Source of the DNA: an uncultured Bacillus sp. | Lineage (GTDB): Bacteria > Bacillota > Bacilli > Bacillales > Cytobacillaceae | Length of the DNA: 13,716 nucleotides | Direction: 5' to 3' | NCBI GenBank assembly: GCA_937894355.1 | Contig: CALCRD010000370.1 | Coordinates: 1-13,716 of the forward strand | Shown: positions 6,290 through 12,294 of the stretch, in pieces | Numbering within the stretch: the stretch's first letter is position 1 | Layout of the letters: each line of letters begins with the position of its first letter | Made by a program: the position numbers and the translations under genes | The notes under the pieces: generated by a model | What the model was told of the DNA's origin: nothing | What the model saw: only the letters and a program-made list of their open reading frames with translations | Databases searched by the model: none

Positions 6290-6802
6290 ATGTTTGTAAG
6301 ATGGTTAAGAGAAAGTAATGTCTCAGCTATACTTTTGACACTCCTTCGCCTGTATTTAGGATATAACTGGATGACAGCTGGTTATCATAAGCTTGCTGAT
6401 GGATTTGATGCATCGGGATTTTTAACAAATGCAACGAAGAACCCAGTCAAAGGTCCAGATGGAGCCTCTGTTTATGGTTGGTATGTATCCTTTTTAAAAA
6501 ACTTTGCACTACCGAATGTGGAAATCTTCAACGTAATTGTACCAATGGGTGAGTTTTTAATTGGCTTAGGCTTAATTCTCGGTTGCTTAACGACCGCTGC
6601 TGCCTTTTTCGCTTTACTAATGAACTACTCATTTTTCTTGGCTGGAACTGTATCACATAATCCAACGGATATTTTCTTTGGAACAATCATATTGTTTGCC
6701 GGATATAATGCAGGAAGATTTGGTTTAGACCGTTTTGTTGTTCCATTCTTCCGTAGAACCCTATTCAAACGAGACGCGGACGGAAGTCGAAACCCTGCAT
6801 AG
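6290..6802 (+). CDS. DoxX-family membrane protein
   Basis: 170 residues with four predicted membrane helices: about 12-32 (VSAILLTLLRLYLGYNWMTA), 78-98 around the GEFLIGLGLILG segment, 100-118 (TTAAAFFALLMNYSFFLAG) and 125-143 (ending FGTIILFAGYNAGR). RLYLGYNWMTAGYHKL, MGEFLIGLGLILG and NAGRFGLDR are characteristic of the DoxX family. Known members include the quinone-reducing subunit of archaeal thiosulfate dehydrogenase and Bacillus proteins induced by quinones or thiol stress; substrate here is unknown. ATG at 6290 follows AAGGTAGGGA by about 8 nt. It has its own terminator, so it is monocistronic. The nested dyads just upstream suggest regulation, possibly by a redox-sensing repressor, but no regulator gene is adjacent. 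Confidence 0.85.
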   Translation: MFVRWLRESNVSAILLTLLRLYLGYNWMTAGYHKLADGFDASGFLTNATKNPVKGPDGASVYGWYVSFLKNFALPNVEIFNVIVPMGEFLIGLGLILGCLTTAAAFFALLMNYSFFLAGTVSHNPTDIFFGTIILFAGYNAGRFGLDRFVVPFFRRTLFKRDADGSRNPA

Positions 6803-6821
6803 CGCCATTCCGTAAACCATT

Positions 6822-6904
6822 AGATCAGTCCCCCTAATACCAATATTTGATTTCCTGTTTGATTGATAAACACGGAAAAAATATTGGGGGGACTGATCTT
6901 TTTT
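6822..6904 (+). terminator. Long-stem terminator of doxX
   Basis: AGATCAGTCCCCC (6822-6834) pairs perfectly with GGGGGACTGATCT (6887-6899). Above a 6-nt bulge, CAATATTT (6841-6848) pairs with AAATATTG (6879-6886). The stem is followed by TTTTTT to 6904. It begins 20 nt after the doxX stop. The stem is unusually long for a simple terminator. Confidence 0.88.
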
Positions 6905-6962
6905 GTGTAGAAAGGAATTAAACACCATTCATTCTTGAAGTTTTCTAAATTTTCAGAATATA

Positions 6963-6991
6963 TTGACTTTTAATTTAATCCGTTATACACT
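6963..6991 (+). promoter_or_regulatory. Sigma-A-like promoter of the dehydrogenase gene
   Basis: TTGACT (6963-6968) matches 5 of 6 consensus bases and is followed after 17 nt by TACACT (6986-6991). A TATACA at 6984 is an alternative -10 with a 15-nt spacer. The start of transcription would be near 6998, about 45 nt before the ATG. Confidence 0.55.
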
Positions 6992-7041
6992 AGTAAACAT
7001 ATAAGTTTAAGAATTTATCTTTAAAAAAAGGAGGCGTGTTG

Positions 7042-7740
7042 ATGAAAAATTTAAAAGGCAAGGTAGCTTTAATCACTGGGGCAGGTAGTGGTTTAGGGAA
7101 AGAGACAGCGATTGCTTATGCAAAAGCAGGGGCTAATCTAGTGCTTTGCGGTCGTGATGTTGAAAAAATCGAGAAAGTTGAAGAGTTGATTTCCAGTCAG
7201 TATCGTGTGAAAGTTTTATCCGTTCAAGCAGACGTTTCTTCAGAAACTAATGTAAAAAAATTGGTAAAGGCAGCTTACGAAAAATTCCAAGGAATTGATA
7301 TTTTGATTAATAATGCGGCTGTTTTCCAACAGTATCAAGTTTTTGATAGTCCATTGGATTCCTGGGAATACCAGCTCCACAATAATGCCACTAGCGTCTT
7401 TTTAATGTCACGAGAGGTTCTCCCGATTATGAGAAAACAGAAATCTGGACATATCATCAACATTACTTCTGGCTTGGTTAAAGAAGGAGCCGCTGGTTTT
7501 GGCGCTTACGCTGCTAGTAAAGCCGCTGTAGAGGCACTATCCTTTTCTATCGAAGATGAAGAACATAAAAAGGGAATTCATGTTCATGTATTTAATCCCG
7601 GAGCAATGAAGACGAATTTGATTAGCATTGGTGAAGATCCGGCCAATATTGCTCCATATTTAGTTGAATTGGCGCAAACAGTTTCTGTCGGAGATAAACG
7701 GGTGATTCAGCTCCAGGATTTTCAAGTATTAAGAAACTAA
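7042..7740 (+). CDS. Classical short-chain dehydrogenase/reductase
   Basis: NAD(P)-dependent oxidoreductase of the SDR family, 232 residues and cytosolic. Visible motifs are TGAGSGLG (12-19) for the nucleotide, the CGRD end of strand 2 (36-39), NNAA (90-93), catalytic Ser143 (ITSG), Tyr156 and Lys160 (YAASK), and NPGAMKT (185-191). GRD at the end of strand 2, with Arg38, suggests NADP rather than NAD. GTG 7036 and TTG 7039 are also in frame, but AAAGGAGG (7028-7034) sits 7 nt before ATG 7042, so that start is best. The protein is slightly shorter than the usual 245-260 residues, mainly at the C-terminus, where substrate specificity lies. From context the substrate cannot be named. It has its own promoter and a hairpin after the stop. 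Confidence 0.88.
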   Translation: MKNLKGKVALITGAGSGLGKETAIAYAKAGANLVLCGRDVEKIEKVEELISSQYRVKVLSVQADVSSETNVKKLVKAAYEKFQGIDILINNAAVFQQYQVFDSPLDSWEYQLHNNATSVFLMSREVLPIMRKQKSGHIINITSGLVKEGAAGFGAYAASKAAVEALSFSIEDEEHKKGIHVHVFNPGAMKTNLISIGEDPANIAPYLVELAQTVSVGDKRVIQLQDFQVLRN

Positions 7741-7753
7741 ACAGAAGTATTAA

Positions 7754-7781
7754 CGGCTGCCTCCATATTCGGAGACAGCCG
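7754..7781. terminator. Hairpin between convergent genes, probable bidirectional terminator
   Basis: CGGCTGCCTCC (7754-7764) and GGAGACAGCCG (7771-7781) pair with one internal mismatch around ATATTC. It lies between the ends of the dehydrogenase and CHRD genes. Neither side has a clean T run, so termination may be weak. Confidence 0.5.
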
Positions 7782-7824
7782 AACTAATTATATTGCTAGG
7801 AATAGTTTTTACCGTAACTTCTTA

Positions 7825-8193
7825 TCAATTTTTTTCAAAAATCTGACCGCGGATTTCGCCGTCTGGATATTGAACGGTATGGACATTTACATAGGTATTT
7901 TCCCGACGAATTTCTCTGTATAGCGTGGATATTGAGCGCCAGGCTAACGGTCCTTCTAAATCCTGTCTAGTAATGGTCCCTTTAAACATCGCTTCTTCAA
8001 TCGACACCGGTTTTTGTAATGGACCGAATAGGGTAACCACGACCGGTCCATTTTCACCCTCTTTTCCAAGATGGATGTGGGCGACTGTTACATTGTCGAT
8101 ATCTTCTAAAGCCATTAGGAAAAATATTCTTTTACCATCATCACTTAGTTTAAAAATTACCTCTCCCATGGCCTTCGTTTTTACGGATGGCAC
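7825..8193 (-). CDS. CHRD-domain protein, start codon uncertain
   Basis: CHRD domains are named from chordin; in bacteria they are small beta-sandwich proteins, function unknown. The 122 residues from GTG 8193 include VTVAHIHLGKEGENGPVVV and VNVHTVQYPDGEIRGQI, both diagnostic. There is no signal peptide in the frame. GTG 8193 has AGAGGGG 8 nt upstream, but the reading frame upstream (8232-8194) encodes ISTFYAKLRGENE, and FYAKLRGENEVPSVKTKA is the expected N-terminus of Bacillus CHRD proteins. No ATG, GTG, TTG or CTG occurs in that extension before the in-frame TGA at 8241. A good AAAGGAAG lies 9 nt before the ATC at 8232. The true start may therefore be ATC, or the ATG was mutated and the gene now makes a shortened protein. 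Confidence 0.8.
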   Translation of the reverse strand: MPSVKTKAMGEVIFKLSDDGKRIFFLMALEDIDNVTVAHIHLGKEGENGPVVVTLFGPLQKPVSIEEAMFKGTITRQDLEGPLAWRSISTLYREIRRENTYVNVHTVQYPDGEIRGQIFEKN

Positions 8194-8241
8194 TTCATTT
8201 TCCCCTCTTAATTTTGCATAAAAAGTACTGATAGCAACTCA

Positions 8242-8543
8242 CTTCCTTTTATTGATAATTTAGTGAACCTTCATCATGGCAGGGTTTTTATCCCGCTGGA
8301 TGTTCGTTCAGCTTAATTGGACTTTTTCAGGCGTTCCCCCAACTATTGTCTGGATGGTGCGTTTGACGGCCTTAAAGCCTGCTTTAAAATAAATTATGCA
8401 AAAGGAGTTTTCGTTGCTTGTATTAATGACTATATTAGGTGCCTCACCTTGGTAGAAATCTACCTAATAGCGGTTTGTTCAAGGTCACATAGGAGTTTGC
8501 CCGCATGGATGCGTAAATGATTTTCATAACGACTAAATCCATT
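8242..8543. other. Spacer with a folded segment, no supported gene
   Basis: A 67-codon plus-strand frame at 8317-8520 starts at TTG, has no ribosome binding site and no recognisable content, so I do not call it. The stretch contains competing stems: ATTAGGT (8434-8440) with ACCTAAT (8462-8468), GGTG with CACC (8438-8448), and GGTAGA with TCTACC (8451-8464). I see no clear terminator for the deacetylase gene that ends at its left on the minus strand. Confidence 0.35.
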
Positions 8544-9848
8544 TCATTGATATGCTTTAAGATTGAGCAAGGTTTCTAGGTCGACAATTTCAAAATTTAG
8601 ACGCTGCAATGCTTCAATCATCATTGGTAGGGCCTCTTTAGTGGCTATTTTGTCAGAATTGGAATGCATTAATATGATATCGCCATTTCTTACATGATCG
8701 GTCACATTTTTCACGATGTTTTCCGGCTCCTTTTGCGACCAATCAAGGGTGTCAATTGACCACAGTACAATCGAATAGCCTTGGTTTTTAGCCATAGTAG
8801 CAACAGGTTCATTCGCATCGCCATACGGTGGGCGGAGAAGTGCAGGTTCTTTGCCAATAACTGACTTGATGGCTTCACCAGCTTGACTTATCTCCTGAGC
8901 CATTGCTTCTGAAGATATTTTTGGTAATTGGACGTGATTATAACTATGACTGAGAACTAAATGACCTTTATCGAAAGCATTCTTCACAATGTCCGGATGT
9001 CTCATAACCTCGCTACCTAAAAAGAAAAAATTCCCCTTTACCTGATTACGATCTAAAATATCGATAATCGCCGGCGTAATCGTTCGATCTGGCCCATCAT
9101 CAAAGGTCAAAGCAACCATTTTCTTATTAGGACCATTCATATAAACATGGTCCTGAGTTTTGGAAAAGGCGACGATTTGCTGGCGCCAATGAAGCATTTT
9201 TTCCCATGCACTGGTCGTTAGCTTATTCGATTGGCCTTTAATATCAAGCGTATACTCCGGATTTTTCGTGCCACCTTTTCCACCATTATTCCCGGCTATC
9301 CGGTCAAGATTAATAACCGATACATGATCAACTCCCTTAGAATCATCGGGAATGATAAATTTCAGTTCAATGGTGGGAGCTATTTTGTATATGTAAATTG
9401 CTTCCTTATTTACATTTTTAACTTGTGCAGGCTTACCGATTGTTTTCTCAAGTATTTCCTGGGTAATCTTACTTAGTTTTTCTTCATATGAGCGAATATC
9501 AAAAATCTCCTCGGCCTCATTAAATCCAAAAACAACCTTATATTGGTTATAAGTTGCGTAGTAACCTTTACCCACTTGATCGACTTGATCTGGTTCGCCC
9601 AATTCAGCTTTTACAGTCTCCATCTCACTATCATTAACATTAAATGGACTCCCCAAAGTCATTCCCGTTTCGGCCTTTTTCACCACAGCTTCAACTGTTA
9701 AGACTGCAGAGTTGACCTCTTTAGGCTCAATTGCATTCTGTTTTGGAGGTTGTCTATCTACAGGAGCAGAGGAATCGGGTGAACAAGCCGATATGATTGT
9801 AATCAATGATAATATGGCAGCTATCATCAGCATTTTTCGTTTAATCAT
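8544..9848 (-). CDS. Lipoprotein polysaccharide deacetylase with N-terminal DUF4309 domain
   Basis: Surface lipoprotein predicted to remove acetyl groups from a cell-wall or surface polysaccharide. The 434 residues start with a lipoprotein signal (lipobox ISAC, Cys22). Next comes a region (about 55-180) with GMTLGSPFNVNDSEMETVK, GEPDQVDQ and YNQYKVVFGF, matching DUF4309 (YjgB-like). The NodB deacetylase domain spans about 240-430. All NodB motifs are present: TFDDGPD (Asp250, Asp251), HSYNH (His301, His305), RPPYGD (339-344), the WSIDTLDW segment (363-370) and LMHSNSDK (His395). The catalytic Asp and metal-binding Asp-His-His set is intact, so it should be active; N-acetylglucosamine in peptidoglycan is the likely but unproven substrate. 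ATG 9848 follows AAAGGAGGG by 7 nt. It is divergent from the Tubby-like gene. Confidence 0.9.
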   Translation of the reverse strand: MIKRKMLMIAAILSLITIISACSPDSSAPVDRQPPKQNAIEPKEVNSAVLTVEAVVKKAETGMTLGSPFNVNDSEMETVKAELGEPDQVDQVGKGYYATYNQYKVVFGFNEAEEIFDIRSYEEKLSKITQEILEKTIGKPAQVKNVNKEAIYIYKIAPTIELKFIIPDDSKGVDHVSVINLDRIAGNNGGKGGTKNPEYTLDIKGQSNKLTTSAWEKMLHWRQQIVAFSKTQDHVYMNGPNKKMVALTFDDGPDRTITPAIIDILDRNQVKGNFFFLGSEVMRHPDIVKNAFDKGHLVLSHSYNHVQLPKISSEAMAQEISQAGEAIKSVIGKEPALLRPPYGDANEPVATMAKNQGYSIVLWSIDTLDWSQKEPENIVKNVTDHVRNGDIILMHSNSDKIATKEALPMMIEALQRLNFEIVDLETLLNLKAYQ

Positions 9849-9967
9849 CCAGCATCCCTCCTTTACGGTTTATTCTTTTGTGAAAAACTGACTACTTGGC
9901 AAGTAATCCCATGCCAATGATTAATCTCCTCTTTAAGTTATTTAGAATTCCACATCATTCGGTCAAC

Positions 9968-9979
9968 CTATTATAATAG
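9968..9979. promoter_or_regulatory. Palindromic TATAAT box in the divergent intergenic region
   Basis: CTATTATAATAG is a perfect 12-bp palindrome that offers a TATAAT on both strands between the divergent deacetylase and Tubby-like genes. No good -35 is at the right distance on either side (ACTTTA at 17 nt on the minus strand is the best), so promoter activity is only possible. It could be the deacetylase promoter, about 120 nt from its ATG. Confidence 0.3.
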
Positions 9980-10023
9980 ACTGTTTTTGTTCTAAAGTGT
10001 TACAATCTACCTTATCTTTTTAC

Positions 10024-10032
10024 TGATATAAT
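10024..10032 (+). promoter_or_regulatory. Extended -10 promoter of the Tubby-like gene
   Basis: TGATATAAT is a perfect extended -10 (TGnTATAAT). The -35 region is poor, as is usual for extended -10 promoters. Transcription would start near 10039, leaving a leader of about 70 nt before ATG 10108. Confidence 0.55.
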
Positions 10033-10107
10033 GAGAGGAAGGTTGAAACTTTTAGCAAAATAAACCGTAATTAAATGATAGATGAGTTTTTCGGAGGAGT
10101 GGAATAA

Positions 10108-10617
10108 ATGAAGGATCAAACACTTTACTTCAAAGACAATTTCTTTTCGAAGGGTCGGACGGAAATTTACAATAATACCAAAGGCAAGGTTGGGGAATTA
10201 GATTTAAAATCAGCCTTTTCCTCTAGTGTTGATGTCTTAGATAAGAATGGTCATTTGGTCATGACAGGGAAGTTTCGTTTTTTTAGCAATAAGTGGCGGA
10301 TTTCAGATTCAAGCGATATAGAAGTCGGTGTGCTAAAACAAAAGCTCAGCTTTTTATCCAAGAAGTTTGAATATGACTCCAATGGAAGAGGTATCTTATC
10401 GATTCAAGCCGTGGCTTTCTCCCGCCAGTATGACATTTTCGATGAGCAATCTAATCTAATTGCTAGATTTGAAAGGGTAAGTGGCTTTTTTTCATCCCCA
10501 GCTTTCAAATTAACAAATTATCATGAAAAATTTCCCATAGAGGAACTGATCGCTGTTGTTATGGGCATCAACGCTATCCAGCAACGGAATAATAGCGCTG
10601 CAGCTGGTGGTGGATGA
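10108..10617 (+). CDS. Prokaryotic Tubby C-terminal-like (LURP-one/YxjI-type) domain protein
   Basis: 169 residues, no signal peptide or certain membrane helix. The pattern of short beta strands (LYFKDNFFSKGRTEIYNN, VGELDLKSAF, SSSVDVLDKNG, KFRFFSNKWRISD, SKKFEYDSNGRG, SRQYDIFDEQSNLIARFERV) fits the Tubby/LURP-one beta-barrel fold described for prokaryotic families. A C-terminal helix (PIEELIAVVMGINAIQQRNN, the only hydrophobic stretch) fills the barrel in that fold. It is followed by a small SAAAGGG tail. Function of these proteins in bacteria is not established; lipid binding or scrambling is known only for eukaryotic relatives. ATG follows GGAGGAGTGG closely. It has an extended -10 promoter of its own. 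Fold assignment is from pattern recognition. Confidence 0.75.
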   Translation: MKDQTLYFKDNFFSKGRTEIYNNTKGKVGELDLKSAFSSSVDVLDKNGHLVMTGKFRFFSNKWRISDSSDIEVGVLKQKLSFLSKKFEYDSNGRGILSIQAVAFSRQYDIFDEQSNLIARFERVSGFFSSPAFKLTNYHEKFPIEELIAVVMGINAIQQRNNSAAAGGG

Positions 10618-10685
10618 AGTAGATAACTTACTTCACGAGGTTAATACTGGTGATTTTGCGGCTAACTCCAAAAATTATCATTGGT

Positions 10686-10714
10686 AAATGTCCGACTTTC
10701 GGGGGTAAATGTCC
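10686..10714 (+). repeat. Outlying copy of the 21-bp repeat
   Basis: These 29 bases are identical to 10909-10937 within the main array, covering one full unit and the first part of the next before diverging (AAGCCAGG). Exact identity over 29 nt means a recent duplication or gene conversion, or loss of intervening units. Confidence 0.8.
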
Positions 10715-10759
10715 AAGCCAGGTAAAGATGATGAGTTTTTTAAGAAATGATTAAAAATC

Positions 10760-10784
10760 GAGGATTTTTTAATAAAATCTCCTC
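10760..10784 (-). terminator. Possible minus-strand terminator hairpin
   Basis: On the minus strand GAGGAGATTTT and AAAAAATCCTC form a stem with a small internal loop, followed by GATTTTTAA. No minus-strand gene lies just upstream, apart from the repeat array. It could protect the Tubby-like gene from antisense transcription or be incidental AT-rich symmetry. Confidence 0.35.
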
Positions 10785-10887
10785 AAAAAACTAATTTTTG
10801 ATTGAAAAGTTAACTTTTCTTGGACAAATGGCGTTTTTTATTAACAATTTTCCGTTTGTTTAGCAAAATGAGGCCTCTATGAGGAGG

Positions 10888-11069
10888 AAATGTCCGACTT
10901 TTAGAGAGAAATGTCCGACTTTCGGGGGTAAATGTCCGACTTTCAAGGAGAAATGTCCGACTCCCAGCGGTAAATGTCCGACTCTCAGCGGTGAATGTTC
11001 GACTTTCGGGGGTAATGTCCGACCTTATGGCGATATGTCCGACTTTCAAAGCAAATGTCCGACTTCGCC
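10888..11069 (+). repeat. Tandem array of nine 20-21 bp units with core ATGTCCGACTTTC
   Basis: The ATGTCCGACT-type core begins at 10890, 10911, 10932, 10953, 10974 and 10995 (period exactly 21), then at 11015, 11035 and 11055 (period 20). The core is highly conserved (one ATGTTCGAC, one GACCTTA); the remaining half of each unit varies, often ending GGGGGTAA or CAGCGGTAA. The array lies between two genes. It is translatable in frame (KCPTF repeats on plus, ESRTF repeats on minus) only because 21 is a multiple of 3; the 20-bp units break the frame, so coding is unlikely. No spacers of CRISPR type exist. Confidence 0.9.
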
Positions 11070-11096
11070 CAGCCGTGGCAAGAACCAATTACTTAT

Positions 11097-11134
11097 TTTG
11101 AGACGGAGCCAACTTGGTATGGCTCCGTTTCAAA
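11097..11134 (+). terminator. Strong hairpin after the repeat array
   Basis: TTTGAGACGGAGCCA (11097-11111) and TGGCTCCGTTTCAAA (11120-11134) pair over 15 bp with a single G-U or A-C position. The lower arm ends in TTTCAAATT rather than a pure T run. It may end transcription from the repeat region in either direction. Confidence 0.55.
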
Positions 11135-11291
11135 TTCCCACATTTTCTTGATACAGTGGGCCTGAATGCTACTGACTTGGAATAGGGCAATTATGCGATT
11201 AGGTTCGCTTTAGTGGCTAAGTGAGCAATTCCCATACATATTCCGCTAGCCTATCCCATATATTGGAATAGATTAAGTTGGGGGGATGTCT

Positions 11292-11717
11292 ATGCAATTT
11301 TATTATGGGCAACAAATGCCATTGCGGATATTGGATGAAGCAGAATTTTGGAAGCATCAAGAAGAAGAACATACCGTTGTCATTCGCGAGCTAGTTTCGG
11401 GACTTGAGCAGGAATATATAGATGCTTTAAAGCAGTGGGAATCTGCCTTAAGTGACACCCATAATCAAGTTGTCCGTTTTATTGAATCGGTGATTCGATC
11501 AGGGTATCAAGTTTCAGACCAATTGTATCAACAGGTTCTCAAATTGGTTTCATTTTGCCTGGAACAAAGCTTATCTTTTATTAAGCTTTGCGAGCAAATT
11601 AGAGATCATAGTGCCGCAGTTAGTGGCAACCCTATCGCAAAAGTAGTATTAAATCATATAATTCGCGAATCTGAGTACTTCGTCGGAATAGCTCAAGCTT
11701 TGCTTTATAATAATTAG
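11292..11717 (+). CDS. Helical protein, DUF2935-like
   Basis: 141 residues, all-helical by pattern, cytosolic. RILDEAEFWKHQEEEHTVVI near the start has the E-x2-FW-x5-EH arrangement I associate with DUF2935 proteins of Bacillus and clostridia, whose usual members are about 250-300 residues and contain two such units; this one has a single unit. Glu and His in such four-helix units resemble ferritin-like metal sites, but that is inference. ATG 11286 is also in frame, but GGGGGG (11280-11285) touches it; ATG 11292 with 6 nt spacing is the better start. Upstream is the repeat array. Downstream is a hairpin (11747-11788), then the coiled-coil gene. Function unknown. Confidence 0.65.
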   Translation: MQFYYGQQMPLRILDEAEFWKHQEEEHTVVIRELVSGLEQEYIDALKQWESALSDTHNQVVRFIESVIRSGYQVSDQLYQQVLKLVSFCLEQSLSFIKLCEQIRDHSAAVSGNPIAKVVLNHIIRESEYFVGIAQALLYNN

Positions 11718-11746
11718 ATTTGCTTAAAGAGTTTTGATTTTGCTCA

Positions 11747-11788
11747 GCTTTGTTGATTGCAAGTGCCTAGCACTAGCAATCAACAAGC
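11747..11788. terminator. Long hairpin between the DUF2935-like and coiled-coil genes
   Basis: TTGTTGATTGC (11750-11760) and GCAATCAACAA (11776-11786) pair perfectly. An inner AGTGC/GCACT stem extends it, with two unpaired bases between, and GC pairs close the base. There is no T run on either side, so it is either a weak terminator or an mRNA stabilising or regulator-binding dyad. Confidence 0.4.
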
Positions 11789-11796
11789 AAATTGGC

Positions 11797-11825
11797 TTTA
11801 ATAGTGGGCTAAACCCCTGTATACT
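11797..11825 (+). promoter_or_regulatory. Probable promoter of the coiled-coil gene
   Basis: TTTAAT (11797-11802) and TATACT (11820-11825) are separated by 17 nt. The -10 matches 5 of 6 bases; the -35 is weak. The predicted start near 11832 is about 55 nt before the GTG. Confidence 0.45.
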
Positions 11826-11886
11826 ATCTAATGTAAGTCCTAACTAAATTAAATGAGGATAAAATAATTAGAAAGGAGTGGACCAA

Positions 11887-12159
11887 GTGGATACTAAAGA
11901 AATGTTTTCAATTATCTTAGATGAGATACGCGAATCTAGGGTTGAAATGAACAAAAGATTTGACAATCTTGAAGCAAAAATGGACAGGCTCTTAAGCAAG
12001 ACGGACAAGCCAGAAGGCAGAATTGAGAATCTTGAACCTGAAGTAATGACAACCAAGCAACAGTTACAAAACTTCGAATGGGATATTGAGTTTTTAGCGG
12101 ACAAGCAAGCAAAGACCGAAATGGCAATCAATCGGTTAGAGAAAAGATTTGAAACTTAA
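11887..12159 (+). CDS. Short coiled-coil protein of unknown function
   Basis: 90 residues, highly charged. Starts at GTG 11887, 8 nt after AAAGGAG; the in-frame GTG at 11878 overlaps the ribosome binding site and is rejected. MDTKEMFSIILDEIRESRVEMNKRFDNLEAKMDRL shows heptad spacing of hydrophobic residues, and QQLQNFEWDIEFLADKQAKTEMAINRLEKRF resumes it, with a break around TDKPEGRIENLEPEVM. A long two-part coiled coil is likely, probably an oligomeric or adaptor protein. Similar small coiled-coil proteins are common in Bacillus and are often annotated as hypothetical. No signal peptide or membrane helix. I see no terminator before the convergent gene at 12295. Confidence 0.65.
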   Translation: MDTKEMFSIILDEIRESRVEMNKRFDNLEAKMDRLLSKTDKPEGRIENLEPEVMTTKQQLQNFEWDIEFLADKQAKTEMAINRLEKRFET

Positions 12160-12294
12160 TTCTTCTCAAAAAAACAGCCCACGAATCTTCGAGGGATGCT
12201 CCACCTTTTCGTTCACGATATTTTTATAGGTCATGGCGGTTAACACCAAAATAAACAATACTTCCAATCTTTTTAGCAAAAAAAACGTCCAACA
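12160..12294. other. Spacer between convergent genes
   Basis: Only a short CGAATCTTCG stem near 12182-12191 is visible. No proper terminator for the coiled-coil gene or for the convergent membrane thioredoxin gene was found. Confidence 0.4.

Larger units (their letters stand above)
10618..10889. other. Spacer with a solo repeat, hairpin and long palindrome
   Basis: No gene is supported. It holds one and a half copies of the 21-bp repeat (from 10686 to 10714), a stem GAGGA (10760-10764) with TCCTC (10780-10784) that on the minus strand is followed by GATTTTT, and the perfect 16-bp palindrome GAAAAGTTAACTTTTC (10804-10819). Confidence 0.5.

Noticed and set aside
8401..8470. M-box (magnesium) riboswitch on the minus strand
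   Set aside because: AAGGTGAGGCACCTAATATAG resembles the first stem of the M-box, but the conserved CGCTGCTGCCC and later elements are absent.
8317..8520. 67-codon plus-strand gene
   Set aside because: TTG start without a ribosome binding site; composition unlike neighbouring proteins.
10888..11069. CRISPR array
   Set aside because: Units are 20-21 bp in direct tandem with a conserved core and related remainders; there are no unique spacers of 25-40 nt and no cas genes.
10810..11151. Open frames on both strands over the repeat array, encoding KCPTF or ESRTF repeat proteins
   Set aside because: They stay open only because the unit is 21 bp and free of stops; the last units of 20 bp shift the frame, there is no convincing ribosome binding site, and both strands are open equally.
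11868..12131. Minus-strand frames opposite the coiled-coil gene
   Set aside because: Shadow frames of a gene that has a good promoter, ribosome binding site and heptad pattern on the plus strand.
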